64,000 nucleotides of DNA, taken from assembly GCA_027532825.1 (NCBI GenBank), contig JAPZTL010000005.1, forward strand, positions 1-64,000, written 5' to 3'. The notes under the pieces are model-generated. The model had not been told where the DNA came from and did no database searches. It worked only from the letters and a program-made list of their open reading frames with translations. Made by a program: the position numbers and the translations under genes. Below are positions 25,709-35,120 of the stretch, piece after piece (positions within the stretch are counted from its first letter, which is position 1; each line of letters opens with the position of its first letter). The stretch comes from Silanimonas sp021297925. GTDB taxonomy: Bacteria > Pseudomonadota > Gammaproteobacteria > Xanthomonadales > Xanthomonadaceae.

Positions 25709-27526
25709 TCAACCCTTGGGCGTGCCCGCCTCGCCCCCGATCGCCTGCAAGCCCTTGGCATCAAGCCGGTACACCGCGTCGCGCGAGGCCTCGGTGTCGA
25801 AGTACGGCGTGCGCTGGTAGAAGAAGCGCAAGCGCTGCGCCGCGCTGCCCGCGAACGCCGGGTCCTCCAGCCGCTTCTCGAACTCGGCGCGCAGCGCCGG
25901 GTCGCGGGCCAGCATGTCCCGCGCCATCGCCTCCATCACGCGCGGCTCGGCGTACTCCTTTTCTTCGAACACGGCGTTGAGGAAGCCCCAGCGCAGGAAG
26001 CTGTCGGGCGAGGCCGGCTCGAGCAGAAGGGCGGCGAGACGCGCGCGTGGCTGGTCGGCGGGGACGATGACGCTGCCCGCCGGCAGGGTCGCCGGCCCCC
26101 GTTCCAGGGTCTGCTCCAGCGCGGTGATCGCCAGCCGGCCTTCGAAGGGCCGCGTGGCCCAGGCCGGATTCGCGAAGCGCCAGCGCCCGGCCTCGACCTC
26201 GCGCGCGGTGTCGAGGCGGATCGTGCGGAGGCCGTGCAGGGCGAGCCGGTCGATCACGTCCGTCCACTGCGGCGGCACGACCCATGCAGCGGGGGACTCG
26301 GCGTCGGCGGTGACGGTCACGTCGCGCTGCACGGGCAGGCGGAAGGTGCGCGGCTTGGACGGGTCGTAGCGCACCCAGAGCCCGCCGGAGACCTCGCTCG
26401 GCGTGCGCGTGTAGTCGACACCGAGGAAGTCGATGGTCTCGGTGCGATCGGACAGGCCGAAGGCCAGCGGGATCGATTCGCCTTCGGCGAAACGGCGCGC
26501 GTCGGCCGCGGCGTTGGCGGCCTTCAGCGCCGCGCCTTCGGATTCGAGCATCCGCAGCACGTCGACCAGCAGGGCCTCGTTGACCCGCACGCGGGTGCGG
26601 AAGTCCTTGAGCATGTGCGTCTCGACCAGCAGGCCGGGCCGGTTCGCGGCGGCCGCATAGCCCACGGAGAAGCGCGGGCCCGAGGCGCCCTCGACGAGGC
26701 CCTTGGCGAGGTCGGTGCCGTCCTTGAGGCTGACGTAGAACGCGATCGGCCAGCCGGCGCGCGCCATCGCCGGCTTCACCACGCCGTCGAAGGCGCGGCG
26801 GTTCCAGTCGGCCAGCACCGGCTCGATGTTGGGGCCCGTCTCGAAGGCCCAGGTCATCGCGTACTGGTAGTCGGCGCCGTTGGTGTTGTGCAGGTCGATC
26901 AGCAGGTCCGGCGTCCAGGCCTGCCAGAGCCGCAGCCACGCGCGCATCTCGGGCGAGTCGGCCTTGGTGTAGTCGCGGTTGAGGTTGAGGTTGTTCGCCG
27001 TGCCGCGGAAGCCCATCGCCTCCGGGCCGTTCTGGTTGATGCGGTTGTAGGGCGAGAAGCGCTCGTGGCCGTCGACGTTGAAGATCGGCACCAGCACGAG
27101 CACGGCGGCGTCGACGAGGTCGGCGTGCTTGCCCGACACCGTCAGGTCGCGGGCCAGCGCCATCAGCACGTCCTTGCCCTCGTTCTCGCCGGGGTGGATC
27201 GCGGCCTGGATCAGCACGACGGGCTTGCCGGTCGCGCGCGCCGCCTCGGGCGTGGCGACGCCCTCCGTCGACACGATCACCGCGTTCAGCGCTCGGCCCT
27301 GCGCGCTGCGGCCGAAGGCCTGCACAACGATCTGCGGGCTGGCGGCGTCGAGGCGCTCGAAGTACGCCATGGTCTCGGCGTAGCGCGGCGTCTGCCGGAA
27401 GCCGCTGGCCTCGGCCGGCGTGCGCCAGTCGTCGGCGGCGCGGACGGCGGGCGTCGACGCACCGACGGCGAGGAGCAGGCCGAGGGCGAGGGCGGTCAGC
27501 GGGTGGCGGGTCGGTGCGGGGTGCAT
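25709..27526 (-). CDS. Exported M14 zinc carboxypeptidase
   Basis: The 605-residue product has a signal peptide (ALALGLLLAVGASTPAVRA) and an M14 zinc-peptidase domain. The HxxE zinc motif is in QAAIHPGENEGKD, the third zinc ligand in DLLIDLHNTNGADYQ, substrate-binding residues in NLNLNRDYTK, and the likely catalytic Glu in GLLVETHM. Family members remove C-terminal residues or, as in MpaA, split gamma-D-Glu-diaminopimelate bonds. It is the last gene of a minus-strand operon and starts five bases after the stop of the DAACS transporter. The neighbouring NlpC/P60 and epimerase genes favour a role in murein peptide breakdown, but a general peptidase is equally possible. It is longer than simple M14 enzymes because of a C-terminal extension of about 250 residues. 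Confidence 0.85.
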   Translation of the reverse strand: MHPAPTRHPLTALALGLLLAVGASTPAVRAADDWRTPAEASGFRQTPRYAETMAYFERLDAASPQIVVQAFGRSAQGRALNAVIVSTEGVATPEAARATGKPVVLIQAAIHPGENEGKDVLMALARDLTVSGKHADLVDAAVLVLVPIFNVDGHERFSPYNRINQNGPEAMGFRGTANNLNLNRDYTKADSPEMRAWLRLWQAWTPDLLIDLHNTNGADYQYAMTWAFETGPNIEPVLADWNRRAFDGVVKPAMARAGWPIAFYVSLKDGTDLAKGLVEGASGPRFSVGYAAAANRPGLLVETHMLKDFRTRVRVNEALLVDVLRMLESEGAALKAANAAADARRFAEGESIPLAFGLSDRTETIDFLGVDYTRTPSEVSGGLWVRYDPSKPRTFRLPVQRDVTVTADAESPAAWVVPPQWTDVIDRLALHGLRTIRLDTAREVEAGRWRFANPAWATRPFEGRLAITALEQTLERGPATLPAGSVIVPADQPRARLAALLLEPASPDSFLRWGFLNAVFEEKEYAEPRVMEAMARDMLARDPALRAEFEKRLEDPAFAGSAAQRLRFFYQRTPYFDTEASRDAVYRLDAKGLQAIGGEAGTPKG

Positions 27527-27531
27527 GCGGG

Positions 27532-28806
27532 TCAGTCCGTCGGGCGGGGCGAATCGGGGTGATCGGGCGCGGGGCGCCCGGTCGTCGCGTGCTCGGCGCG
27601 GGCGACGCGGCTGGCCACGGTGAGCTGGGCGGAGACGTTGCCGACGGTGGCGAAGACGTCGGGGATGAGGTCGACCGCGAGCAGCAGGGGCAGTGGGGCG
27701 ATCGGCAGACCGGCGGCCTGAATGATCGGCAGGTTGGTGCCCATGAAGCTGGCCTGGCCCGGCAGTCCGACGGAGCCGAGGCTGATCACCACGGCCAGCG
27801 CGATGCAGGTGGCGAGGGTGGCCGGCGGCACGTCGATGCCGTAGGCCCACGCCACGAAGCTGAGCACGCCGAGGTACTGCGCCGGGCTGGTGATGCGGAA
27901 CAGCGCGACGGCCAGCGGCAGCACGAGGGCGCCGATGCGCTCGGGGTAGCCGAAGCCGCGCGCGGACACCTCGAGCATCGCCGGCAAGCTGGCCAGCGAG
28001 CTCTGGGTGCTGGCGGCCACCACCTGCGCTGGAAGGATCGCCGACGCGAAGCGGCGCAGGCGTTCCCCGCCGGCGGCGGTGCCGACGAGGTACAGCATCG
28101 CGGTCAGGGCGCTGTAGGTCGCCACCAGCATCAGCACGTAGACGCCGAGCGCGCCCAGCACGCGGTGGCCGGCCTCGACCGTCACCGGCAGGATCAGCGC
28201 GAAGACGCCGATCGGTCCGAGCTTCAGCACGCCGTGGACGATGACCACCATGGTGTCGGCGATGCCCTGCGCCAGCGCCAGCACCGGGGCCCGGCGCTCC
28301 GGGGCGACGCGGGTGAGCGCGAAGCCGAAGCAGAGCGTGAACACCACCAGCGGGACGATGGCGCCCTGCGCGGCGGCCGCGATCGCGTTGGTGGGAACGA
28401 GGGCCGCGATGCTGGTCGCGACGCTGCCGGTGGGCGCGGCCGGGGGCCCGCCGGCCGCCTGCAGGGCGGTGACGAGTTCCGGGCTGCGATCGAAGAACGA
28501 CAGCACGAAGGGCGCGAAGGCGGCGGTGAACAGGGCCGAGGCCGTGGCCAGCGCGAGGATCCAGCCCAGCGTGCGGCGGGCGATGCGGCCCGACGCGGCG
28601 GCGTCGCTGGCCTGCGCGATGCCCAGCACCAGCAGGCTGGCCACCAGCGGCACGATCGTCATCTGCAGCGCGTTCAGCCACAGCATGCCGATCGGTCGGG
28701 CGATCGCAGCGGCCTGTTCGCCGGCCGCCGGTGCGACCGTGGCCAGCAGCATGCCCAACAGGGCGCCGGCCAGCAGGCCGAGGAAGACCTTCAGGGCATT
28801 GCTCAT
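27532..28806 (-). CDS. Dicarboxylate/amino acid:cation symporter (DAACS family)
   Basis: The 424-residue membrane protein has the GltP/DctA fold. Its hairpin and binding-site region reads AASTQSSLASLPAMLEVSA (serine-rich HP1), and HP2/TM8 carries SLGSVGLPGQASFMGTNLPI. It should import glutamate, aspartate or a C4-dicarboxylate with Na+ or H+. Its ATG overlaps the stop of the preceding YkuD-like gene by ATGA (28803-28806). In this operon it could carry L-Glu or a product released from murein peptides; that is inference from context. The usual NMDGT motif in TM7 is not conserved, so substrate choice may differ from classical GltP. Confidence 0.85.
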   Translation of the reverse strand: MSNALKVFLGLLAGALLGMLLATVAPAAGEQAAAIARPIGMLWLNALQMTIVPLVASLLVLGIAQASDAAASGRIARRTLGWILALATASALFTAAFAPFVLSFFDRSPELVTALQAAGGPPAAPTGSVATSIAALVPTNAIAAAAQGAIVPLVVFTLCFGFALTRVAPERRAPVLALAQGIADTMVVIVHGVLKLGPIGVFALILPVTVEAGHRVLGALGVYVLMLVATYSALTAMLYLVGTAAGGERLRRFASAILPAQVVAASTQSSLASLPAMLEVSARGFGYPERIGALVLPLAVALFRITSPAQYLGVLSFVAWAYGIDVPPATLATCIALAVVISLGSVGLPGQASFMGTNLPIIQAAGLPIAPLPLLLAVDLIPDVFATVGNVSAQLTVASRVARAEHATTGRPAPDHPDSPRPTD

Positions 28807-29678
28807 TCGTGCGGGTCCTTCGGAAGGTCGGTACGCGGCGGCGCCGGCAGATCCCAGGCCGCCTGCAGGCGGGCATAGGCCTGCACGGGCAGCAGGACGA
28901 AGCGCGGGGTCTTGGCGGGGTCGAGCCAGGCGACCAGGGCGTCGATGTCCGGCCGGGCCATCGCCGTGCAGCCGGCCGTCGGGGTCGTCGGGCTCTCCCA
29001 GACGTGGGCGAAGATGCAGCTGCCCGCGCGGTCGCGCCCTTCGGCGTTGTGCTCGATGACGAACCCGAGCGCGTAGCGCGCATCGCCATTCTTGTGCAGG
29101 TCGCGGCGCATCGGCTCGGTGCTGCCGCGGACGGCGGCCTCGCCGACGACGCGCGTACTGACGATGCGGTTGTAGAGCGGCGAGCCCGGCACGTCGACGC
29201 ACCAGTCCTCGCGCGTCATGGCCTGGTAGGGCAGGCCGCTGGTGGCGCCCGGTGCGTAGCCGAACGCGGGCCCAAGCGCGAACACGCCGGCCGGGGCCCG
29301 CCCGTCGCCTTCCTGTTTCCGCGGGCCGTCGTCCTGCGCCGGATGCAGGCCCACGCCCCAGGCGCTGCCGCTGCGGCCCACGGTCACGGGGATCGGGGGG
29401 GCGACCGCGCGCCAAGCACCGCCCGGCTCGCGCTCGAAGCGGGCGAGGCGCCCGGTCGGCGCGTCCCAGCCCGGGGTCAGCACCACCACCAGCTGCCGAG
29501 ACGCGGCATCCGGCCACGTCCCCGTGGGCATGGCGCGCGGCGGCAGGACGGCGGGGTCAGGGTCGGCGGCGGTCGGGCGCATCGGGCCGGTGCTGGCGCA
29601 GGCGGCCAGCAGCAGGACCGTCATGGCGAGGAGCGACGTCGCGGTGCGGCGTCGGGTCGGGGGTAGGGCGGGGATCAC
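28803..29678 (-). CDS. YkuD-like L,D-transpeptidase family lipoprotein
   Basis: This 291-residue protein begins with arginines and a lipoprotein signal (TSLLAMTVLLLAAC, lipobox LAAC). The catalytic domain has a His-containing stretch (VIEHNAEGRDRAGSCIFAHVW) and the nucleophile in PTAGCTAMARPD, the SxGC(I/T)R/A motif of L,D-transpeptidases. It probably acts on peptidoglycan stem peptides at the inner face of the outer membrane, as a transpeptidase or L,D-carboxypeptidase. The GTG at 29678 overlaps the epimerase stop as GTGA, a coupling arrangement that decides the start; the next ATG (29624) would leave too short a signal peptide. It also overlaps the DAACS gene by ATGA. Confidence 0.8.
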   Translation of the reverse strand: MIPALPPTRRRTATSLLAMTVLLLAACASTGPMRPTAADPDPAVLPPRAMPTGTWPDAASRQLVVVLTPGWDAPTGRLARFEREPGGAWRAVAPPIPVTVGRSGSAWGVGLHPAQDDGPRKQEGDGRAPAGVFALGPAFGYAPGATSGLPYQAMTREDWCVDVPGSPLYNRIVSTRVVGEAAVRGSTEPMRRDLHKNGDARYALGFVIEHNAEGRDRAGSCIFAHVWESPTTPTAGCTAMARPDIDALVAWLDPAKTPRFVLLPVQAYARLQAAWDLPAPPRTDLPKDPHE

Positions 29679-30793
29679 GTCGTCGAGGGGTCGTCGGGGA
29701 GGAAGTCGAGGGCGTCGGTGGCGTCGAGGCCGAGGCCCGGCGCGGCGTGGAAGGTGACGGCGGGGCCGTCGAAGCGGGCGTTGCCGCGCAGCGGATCGTG
29801 CGTGGCCAGCGCGGGCGGGTCGAGGTCGACGCGGTCGATCCCCAGGGCCGCCGCGAAGTGTGCCGCAGCGGCGACGCCGATCGGCGACTCGAGCATGCAG
29901 CCGACCATCAGGCCGAGCCCCCCCTCCCGCGCGAGGTCGGCGATCCGCGCGGCGGGGCGCAGGCCGCCGGCCTTCATCAGCTTGAGGTTGATCAGGTCGG
30001 CGGCGCCCGCGTCGATGACGCGCTTCGCGTCGGCGGGCGAGAACACGCATTCGTCGGCGAGCAGCGGTGTGGCGATGCGGGCGCGGATCCACGCCATGCC
30101 GTCGAGGTCGTCGGCGGGGACCGGTTGCTCCACCAGCTCGAAGACGCGCCCTTCGTCCTCGAGCGTGGCCAGCGTGCGCACCGTGGCGTCGGCGGTCCAG
30201 CCCTGGTTGACGTCGATGCGCAGCGACGCGCGCCCGGCGACGGCGGCGTGCAGCGCGCGCAGGCGAACGAGGTCCTCCGCCGGATCGGTGCCCACCTTCA
30301 GCTTCAGCGCACGGAAGCCGCGCGCCAGCGCGGCCTCGGCGTCCGCCACCATCGCGGCGGTCGGACCCGCGCTGATCGTGAGGTCGCTGGCGAGCGGGGC
30401 GGGCACCGCCTCGGCGGACCCGAGCAGGGCCGCCAGCGGCAGGGCGCGGCGACGCGCCTCGAGGTCGTGCAGCGCGATCTCGATGGCGGCCTTGGCACTC
30501 GGGTTGCCCACCATGGCCGAGGCCACGCGCGCACTGAGGGCCTCCAGGCCGTCCTCGAGGTCCGCGCCGAGGATCGCGGGCAGCAGGTGGCCGCGCCAGG
30601 CGGCGACGAGGCTGCCGTGCGTCTCGCCGGTGATCCGCGCGGTGGCGGCCGCGCTGCCCCAGCCGACCAGGCCGGCGTCGGTGACGAGCAGCAGCACGCG
30701 GTCGTCGATCGCGTCGACGCGGCGCAGCGCAGTCACAAAGGGCGTCCGCAGTGGGATGTGCAGTCGCGCGATGCGGGCGCCGACGATTTTCAC
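29675..30793 (-). CDS. L-Ala-D/L-Glu epimerase-like enolase superfamily enzyme
   Basis: The 372-residue protein has the enolase-superfamily muconate-lactonising subgroup fold. An N-terminal capping domain (residues about 1-120) is followed by a barrel with the KxK base pair (ALKLKVG, near 163), metal ligands in RIDVNQGW, ELVEQPV and LLADECVF, and the opposite-face Lys in INLKLMKAGG. This set and the genomic context fit dipeptide epimerases that turn L-Ala-D-Glu from murein into L-Ala-L-Glu. GTG at 30793 overlaps the NlpC/P60 stop as GTGA. The enzyme lacks a signal and is cytoplasmic. Other dipeptide specificities exist in this family. Confidence 0.85.
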   Translation of the reverse strand: MKIVGARIARLHIPLRTPFVTALRRVDAIDDRVLLLVTDAGLVGWGSAAATARITGETHGSLVAAWRGHLLPAILGADLEDGLEALSARVASAMVGNPSAKAAIEIALHDLEARRRALPLAALLGSAEAVPAPLASDLTISAGPTAAMVADAEAALARGFRALKLKVGTDPAEDLVRLRALHAAVAGRASLRIDVNQGWTADATVRTLATLEDEGRVFELVEQPVPADDLDGMAWIRARIATPLLADECVFSPADAKRVIDAGAADLINLKLMKAGGLRPAARIADLAREGGLGLMVGCMLESPIGVAAAAHFAAALGIDRVDLDPPALATHDPLRGNARFDGPAVTFHAAPGLGLDATDALDFLPDDPSTT

Positions 30794-32256
30794 GGGGCGG
30801 CCTCGGGCTCTGGCGGCAGCACCTGCTGGATCGCCGTCAGCACGTCGATGTAGGGCCGGCCGTCGCTGGTGTGCAGCGGGAGCAGGGGCGTGACCGCCAC
30901 GCCGTTGATCGCCACTTCGGCGAGCCCACCCCGGCCATCGGGCACCTGGGTGCGGTGCACGTCGTGGATCACCCAGGGCCCGTCCGCGTCGTGGCCGACG
31001 ACCATCACGACGTGGCCAGGCAGGTACACGAGGTCGCCCGGCGCGAGGCGTCGCAGCAGGGCAAGGCGCGCGTCGCGCGGCAGATCCGCCGCGATCGCGG
31101 TGCGCGAGAAGGCCGGGCTGCCGGCCTGGTCGCGGGTGTTCCGCGGCAGCCACAGGCCGACGCTGCGGTACACCTCGGACACGAAGCCCGAGCAGTCGCG
31201 GCCGTCGAGGCCGTGGCCCCAGCCGTAGCGCTCGCCGAGGAAGCGGAAGGCCTGCCGCAGCACGTTCGCGCGGCTCGCCGGCAGCGGACCGTCATGGCTG
31301 GCCTCGCTGCGCGGCAGCAGGGCGGGGGCGATGGCCAGCCGACCGGTCGAGGTGCGGACCGGCAGCTCGACGACCGGATTCCCCATCGCGGCCTGCCCGT
31401 TCACCACGAGGGCCGGATCGACGCCGCGCCGCTCGGGCAGCGTCGTGCCCATGTCGAGCACGAGGCCCGACAGCACCGGCGCGTCGGGGCTGGTCGCCAG
31501 CCGGGCCTCGGCCGCGGCGACCACGCGCGTGGCGCGGGCGGCGTAGCCGAGCACCGTCGCGCGGGGGGCGTGGGCCAATGCGTCGTCGCGGACCCAGGCG
31601 ACGTAGGTGGCCGCCTGCACGAAGCGCCAGCGGCCGTCGGCGCTGGCGTGCAGCACGGCCACCGGCGTGCCCGGGAACAGCGCCGATTCCTGCAGGCGGT
31701 CGAGGTCGCGCTCGATCGGATCGCTGAAGATCGCCTCGTCGGTCGGGAAGGTGCGCAGGGCGACGCGTCGCGTGACCAGCGCCCAGCCGAGGGCCTGCGA
31801 TCGGCCGGCGAGCACGGCGAGGTCGAGGGCGGCCGTCCATCGGGCGATGTCGCCCGGCGTCACGGCGCGGCCGTCGGCGAACCAGCGCGGGGATCTCGGC
31901 GGCCGCGACAGCGCCTCGATGCGCGTCGCGATGGCGTCGCCGGGCAGGGTGTCGGGCAGGGTGTCGAGCCGCACGAGGGCGGGGTCCTGCGCGAACAGGC
32001 GGGCGTTCGTGGCGGTGACGCCGTCGCGGTCGAGCACGATGCGATCGGCTCCGGGCCAGCGCGCGATCCACCATCCGGCGTCCTGGCGCTGGATGAGGTC
32101 GGGTGGCGCCAGCACGGCGGCGGCGGAGACCGCGCCGGCCATCGACAGCAGCAGTGCCGGCAGGAGTCCGATGGCGCCGTGGCGCCGGCCGGCATGGCGG
32201 TGTCGGCGAGGGCCGGGGGGAGGCGGGGCCACCAGGGCCGCGGGCGACTCGGGCAT
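30790..32256 (-). CDS. Exported SH3/NlpC-P60 cysteine peptidase
   Basis: The 488-residue protein has a signal peptide (GLLPALLLSMAGAVSAAA), a central region with two SH3-like stretches (about 200-340), and a C-terminal NlpC/P60 domain. The catalytic Cys is in GLDGRDCSGFVSEVYRS (near 355), His in LPGHVVMVVG (near 415), with the third polar residue, His, in WVIHDVH. Such enzymes cut the gamma-D-Glu to diamino-acid bond of murein peptides and release L-Ala-D-Glu, the substrate of the epimerase encoded next. First gene of the five-gene operon. The ATG at 32256 was preferred; one at 32274 would add six residues. It is divergent from the GGDEF gene at 32362, with 105 bases between. Confidence 0.85.
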   Translation of the reverse strand: MPESPAALVAPPPPGPRRHRHAGRRHGAIGLLPALLLSMAGAVSAAAVLAPPDLIQRQDAGWWIARWPGADRIVLDRDGVTATNARLFAQDPALVRLDTLPDTLPGDAIATRIEALSRPPRSPRWFADGRAVTPGDIARWTAALDLAVLAGRSQALGWALVTRRVALRTFPTDEAIFSDPIERDLDRLQESALFPGTPVAVLHASADGRWRFVQAATYVAWVRDDALAHAPRATVLGYAARATRVVAAAEARLATSPDAPVLSGLVLDMGTTLPERRGVDPALVVNGQAAMGNPVVELPVRTSTGRLAIAPALLPRSEASHDGPLPASRANVLRQAFRFLGERYGWGHGLDGRDCSGFVSEVYRSVGLWLPRNTRDQAGSPAFSRTAIAADLPRDARLALLRRLAPGDLVYLPGHVVMVVGHDADGPWVIHDVHRTQVPDGRGGLAEVAINGVAVTPLLPLHTSDGRPYIDVLTAIQQVLPPEPEAAP

Positions 32257-32361
32257 GGCGGCAGCATAAGCCATCGTCTTCGGCGCCTGTCGCGCCGCAG
32301 CATGCGGGGAGGGGGGATCCCGCCTATGCTCGGGCCGAATGGGCGCGGCAGGGAGCTGACG

Positions 32362-33480
32362 ATGGTGCGAACCGGCGGGGGTTCGGCGGCGAAGAGGATC
32401 GGCCTCCAGGTGGAGATCGACGCCCTCCGGCTCCTCTACCGCCAGGCGCGTCCTGCCGCGGCGATGAGCGTCCTCCTCGGCGTCCTGTACACGTGGCTGA
32501 TGTGGCCGCGGGCCGACCCGTCGATGCTGGCGGTCTGGTTCGCCCTCCTGCTGGTCGCCGCGCTCGTCCGTGCCGTCCTCTTCCTGCGCTGGTGGCATCG
32601 GCGCCCCTCGGGCGTATCGATCCTGCGGTGGCGCCGGTCCTTCCACTGGGCCGCGGTGGCCGGCGCCGCGGTTTGGGGGCTCGGGCCGGTCGCCGTGGTG
32701 CCGCCCGAGGACATCGTGGCCAAGGCCCTGACCGCCGCCATGCTGGTCGGTCTCGCCGGCGGGGCCGTCGCCACCTACGCGGCCTCGCACGGGCTGACCG
32801 TCGCGGTGGTGATCCTCCTGCTGGTGCCGATGATCGTCGCCCTGCTCCGCCACGGTGGCGACATGGAGTACGGCCTCGCGGCGCTGATGGCGGCCTTCCT
32901 GATGGGGGCCCGCTCCGTCCGTGTCCATTCCAGCGCGCTCGCGCAGGCCTTCCGGCTGCGGCACGAACTCCAGCACGCCAACGTCAAGGCCGAGCGCAGC
33001 GCGAACACCGATGCCCTGACCGGCATCGCGAACCGCCGCGCCTTCCTCCAAAGGGCCGAGTCCTTGTCCGACGAGTGCCGCCGGCTCCAGCAGCCGGTCG
33101 CCGTCCTGATCATCGATGTCGACCATTTCAAGGCGATCAACGACCGTTTCGGCCATGCGGCCGGCGACGTGGTCCTGCGCGAGGTGGCCTTGCGCATCGA
33201 GGCGGCCTGCCGCCGTTCGGACTTCGTCGGCCGGATCGGCGGCGAGGAGTTCGCGGTCCTGCTGCCGAACACGCGGATCGACGAGGCCCGGCACCTTGCG
33301 GAACGGATCCGGGGATCGGTCGGCCACGCCCCGTTGAACTGGGACGATTACCCGGTGGCCTTGACGCTCAGCCTCGGGGTGGCCGAGGGCGACGGTCCGC
33401 TCCGCGACCTGATGCGCCGCGCCGATGCGGCGCTCTACGGGGCGAAGGCGGCAGGTCGCGATCGCGTCGCCGTCGGTTGA
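32362..33480 (+). CDS. Membrane-anchored diguanylate cyclase
   Basis: The 372-residue protein has about six membrane helices in residues 30-195 (a MASE-like region), a short coiled linker, and a GGDEF domain. The active site is intact (RIGGEEFAVLL) and preceded by DALTGIANRRAF and DVDHFKAINDRFGHAAGD. It should make cyclic di-GMP at the inner membrane. GGGAG-type spacing is present (GGGAG at 32351-32355 before the ATG at 32362), and TATGCT near 32324 may be a -10. It is divergently placed to the murein-peptide operon. The input signal is unknown. Confidence 0.85.
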   Translation: MVRTGGGSAAKRIGLQVEIDALRLLYRQARPAAAMSVLLGVLYTWLMWPRADPSMLAVWFALLLVAALVRAVLFLRWWHRRPSGVSILRWRRSFHWAAVAGAAVWGLGPVAVVPPEDIVAKALTAAMLVGLAGGAVATYAASHGLTVAVVILLLVPMIVALLRHGGDMEYGLAALMAAFLMGARSVRVHSSALAQAFRLRHELQHANVKAERSANTDALTGIANRRAFLQRAESLSDECRRLQQPVAVLIIDVDHFKAINDRFGHAAGDVVLREVALRIEAACRRSDFVGRIGGEEFAVLLPNTRIDEARHLAERIRGSVGHAPLNWDDYPVALTLSLGVAEGDGPLRDLMRRADAALYGAKAAGRDRVAVG

Positions 33481-33547
33481 GCCTTGCCTCGACATTCACG
33501 GCAGCGCGGGCACGGTCACGCCGTCTTGATCCCGCCTCCCTGCCGTG

Positions 33548-35074
33548 ATGACGACCACTCCGCCTTCCCGCATCGAGCGCATCGCCCGCGCCATCCCCGA
33601 CCCCGTCCTGCTGTTCATCGCCTTCTACGGGCTGGCGCTGGTCGCCGCCGTGCTGCTGGGCGGCACCACCTTCGCCACGCAGGGCCCGAACGGGGCGGTG
33701 GAGCAGAGCATCAAGCCGATGCTCGCCACCGAACACGTCCGCTGGATCTTCGACAACGCGCTGCTCGCCAACTGGCTGGGGTTCGGCAATGGTGTGCTGG
33801 GCGTCATCCTCATCGTGACCTTGGCCATCGGCGTGGCGGAACACGCCGGCCTGCTCGGCGCGCTGATCAAGAAGGCCGGCCGGCAGGTGCCCATGCGCTG
33901 GATGCCCCTGCTGCTGGTCTTCCTCGGCATCATGAGCTCGCTGGCCACCGATGCCGGCTACCTCGTGCTGATCCCGCTGGCCGGCCTGCTCTACGCCGCG
34001 CTCGGGCAGAACCCGCTGATCGGCATGGCGGCGGCCTTCGCCGGGGTGTCGGCAGGCTTCAGCGCCAACCTGATCCCGGCGACGCCGCCGGACGTCATCG
34101 TGGGCCTCAACGCCAAGACCTTCGCCGAGGCGCAGGGCGTGCCCTTCGCCACCGCCGACGGCACGCCGCTGAACGCGGCGACGATGAACTACTTCTTCAT
34201 GGTGGCGTCGACTTTCCTGCTGGCCATCGTCGGGGCGTGGGTGACCACGCGCTTCGTCGCGCCCAAGCTGGCCACCCAGCCGTGGACGCGCCCCGCCGAC
34301 CTCGACCTCGGCGAGTTCACCCTGACGGAGGCCGAACGCCGCGGCCTGCGCGCCGCCGCGTGGACGACGCCGGTGGCGCTGCTGGTGATCTACGGCTTCG
34401 CCGTCGGCCCGCTGGCCTCGTTCACCGGGCCCGACGGCCGCGAGGTCCACCCCTTCCTCAACAACGTGATCCTGCTGATCTCGTTCTACTTCGTCGCCGT
34501 GGGCATGGCCTTCGGCTTCGCCAGCGGGAAGTTCACGACGCTCGCCGACGTGGTCGAGGCGATGACCAAGCAGGCCAACACCACCGGCTACATCCTGGTG
34601 CTGACCTTCTTCTCGTACAACTTCCTCGGCCTGCTGACCTACAGCGGCCTCGGGGCCTACATCACCTACCTCGGCGCGCAGGGCCTGCTCGGCCTCGGGC
34701 TCGCCGACCACCCGGTGCTGCTGCTGGTCGGCTTCATCCTCACCACCACGCTGATCAACCTGTTCGTCGGCGGCCTGACCTCGAAGTGGCTGCTGCTCGG
34801 GCCGATCTTCGTGCCGATGCTCTACCAGGTGAACCCGCAGATGACGCCGGACCTGGTCTCGGCGGCCTACCGCGTGGCCGATTCCTCCACGAACATCGTG
34901 ACGCCGATGATGGCCTACGCCGGCATCATCCTCGCCTTCATGCGTCGCTACCGGCCCGACCTCACCATCGGCGACATGATCCTGATGATGGTGCCGTATT
35001 CGGCCTGTTTCCTCGTGAGCTGGACCGCCCTGTTGCTCGCGTTCTTCCTGTTCGGCATCCCGCTCGGCTTCTGA
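33548..35074 (+). CDS. AbgT family transporter
   Basis: The 508-residue membrane protein has some 11-12 helices and the features of the AbgT family: GVAEHAGLLGALIKKAGRQV, the hairpin SLATDAGYLVLIPLAG, and the repeated hairpin region with VADSSTNIVTPMMAYAG. Members import p-aminobenzoyl-glutamate or export antifolates. ATG at 33548 was preferred; GTG at 33545 directly before it is also possible. It is followed after 46 bases by an exported S9 peptidase, and it sits beside the murein-peptide operon, so glutamate-containing peptides are plausible substrates. No terminator separates it from the peptidase gene. Confidence 0.9.
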   Translation: MTTTPPSRIERIARAIPDPVLLFIAFYGLALVAAVLLGGTTFATQGPNGAVEQSIKPMLATEHVRWIFDNALLANWLGFGNGVLGVILIVTLAIGVAEHAGLLGALIKKAGRQVPMRWMPLLLVFLGIMSSLATDAGYLVLIPLAGLLYAALGQNPLIGMAAAFAGVSAGFSANLIPATPPDVIVGLNAKTFAEAQGVPFATADGTPLNAATMNYFFMVASTFLLAIVGAWVTTRFVAPKLATQPWTRPADLDLGEFTLTEAERRGLRAAAWTTPVALLVIYGFAVGPLASFTGPDGREVHPFLNNVILLISFYFVAVGMAFGFASGKFTTLADVVEAMTKQANTTGYILVLTFFSYNFLGLLTYSGLGAYITYLGAQGLLGLGLADHPVLLLVGFILTTTLINLFVGGLTSKWLLLGPIFVPMLYQVNPQMTPDLVSAAYRVADSSTNIVTPMMAYAGIILAFMRRYRPDLTIGDMILMMVPYSACFLVSWTALLLAFFLFGIPLGF

Positions 35075-35120
35075 CCGTCGTCCCCGCCACCCTCTTCTCC
35101 GTTCGATCGCTGGAGTTCCG

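Noticed and set aside
22188..25820. Long plus-strand open frame opposite the giant repeat protein
   Set aside because: No recognisable domain or ribosome-binding site, and the opposite strand has a signal peptide and clear homology to a second gene.
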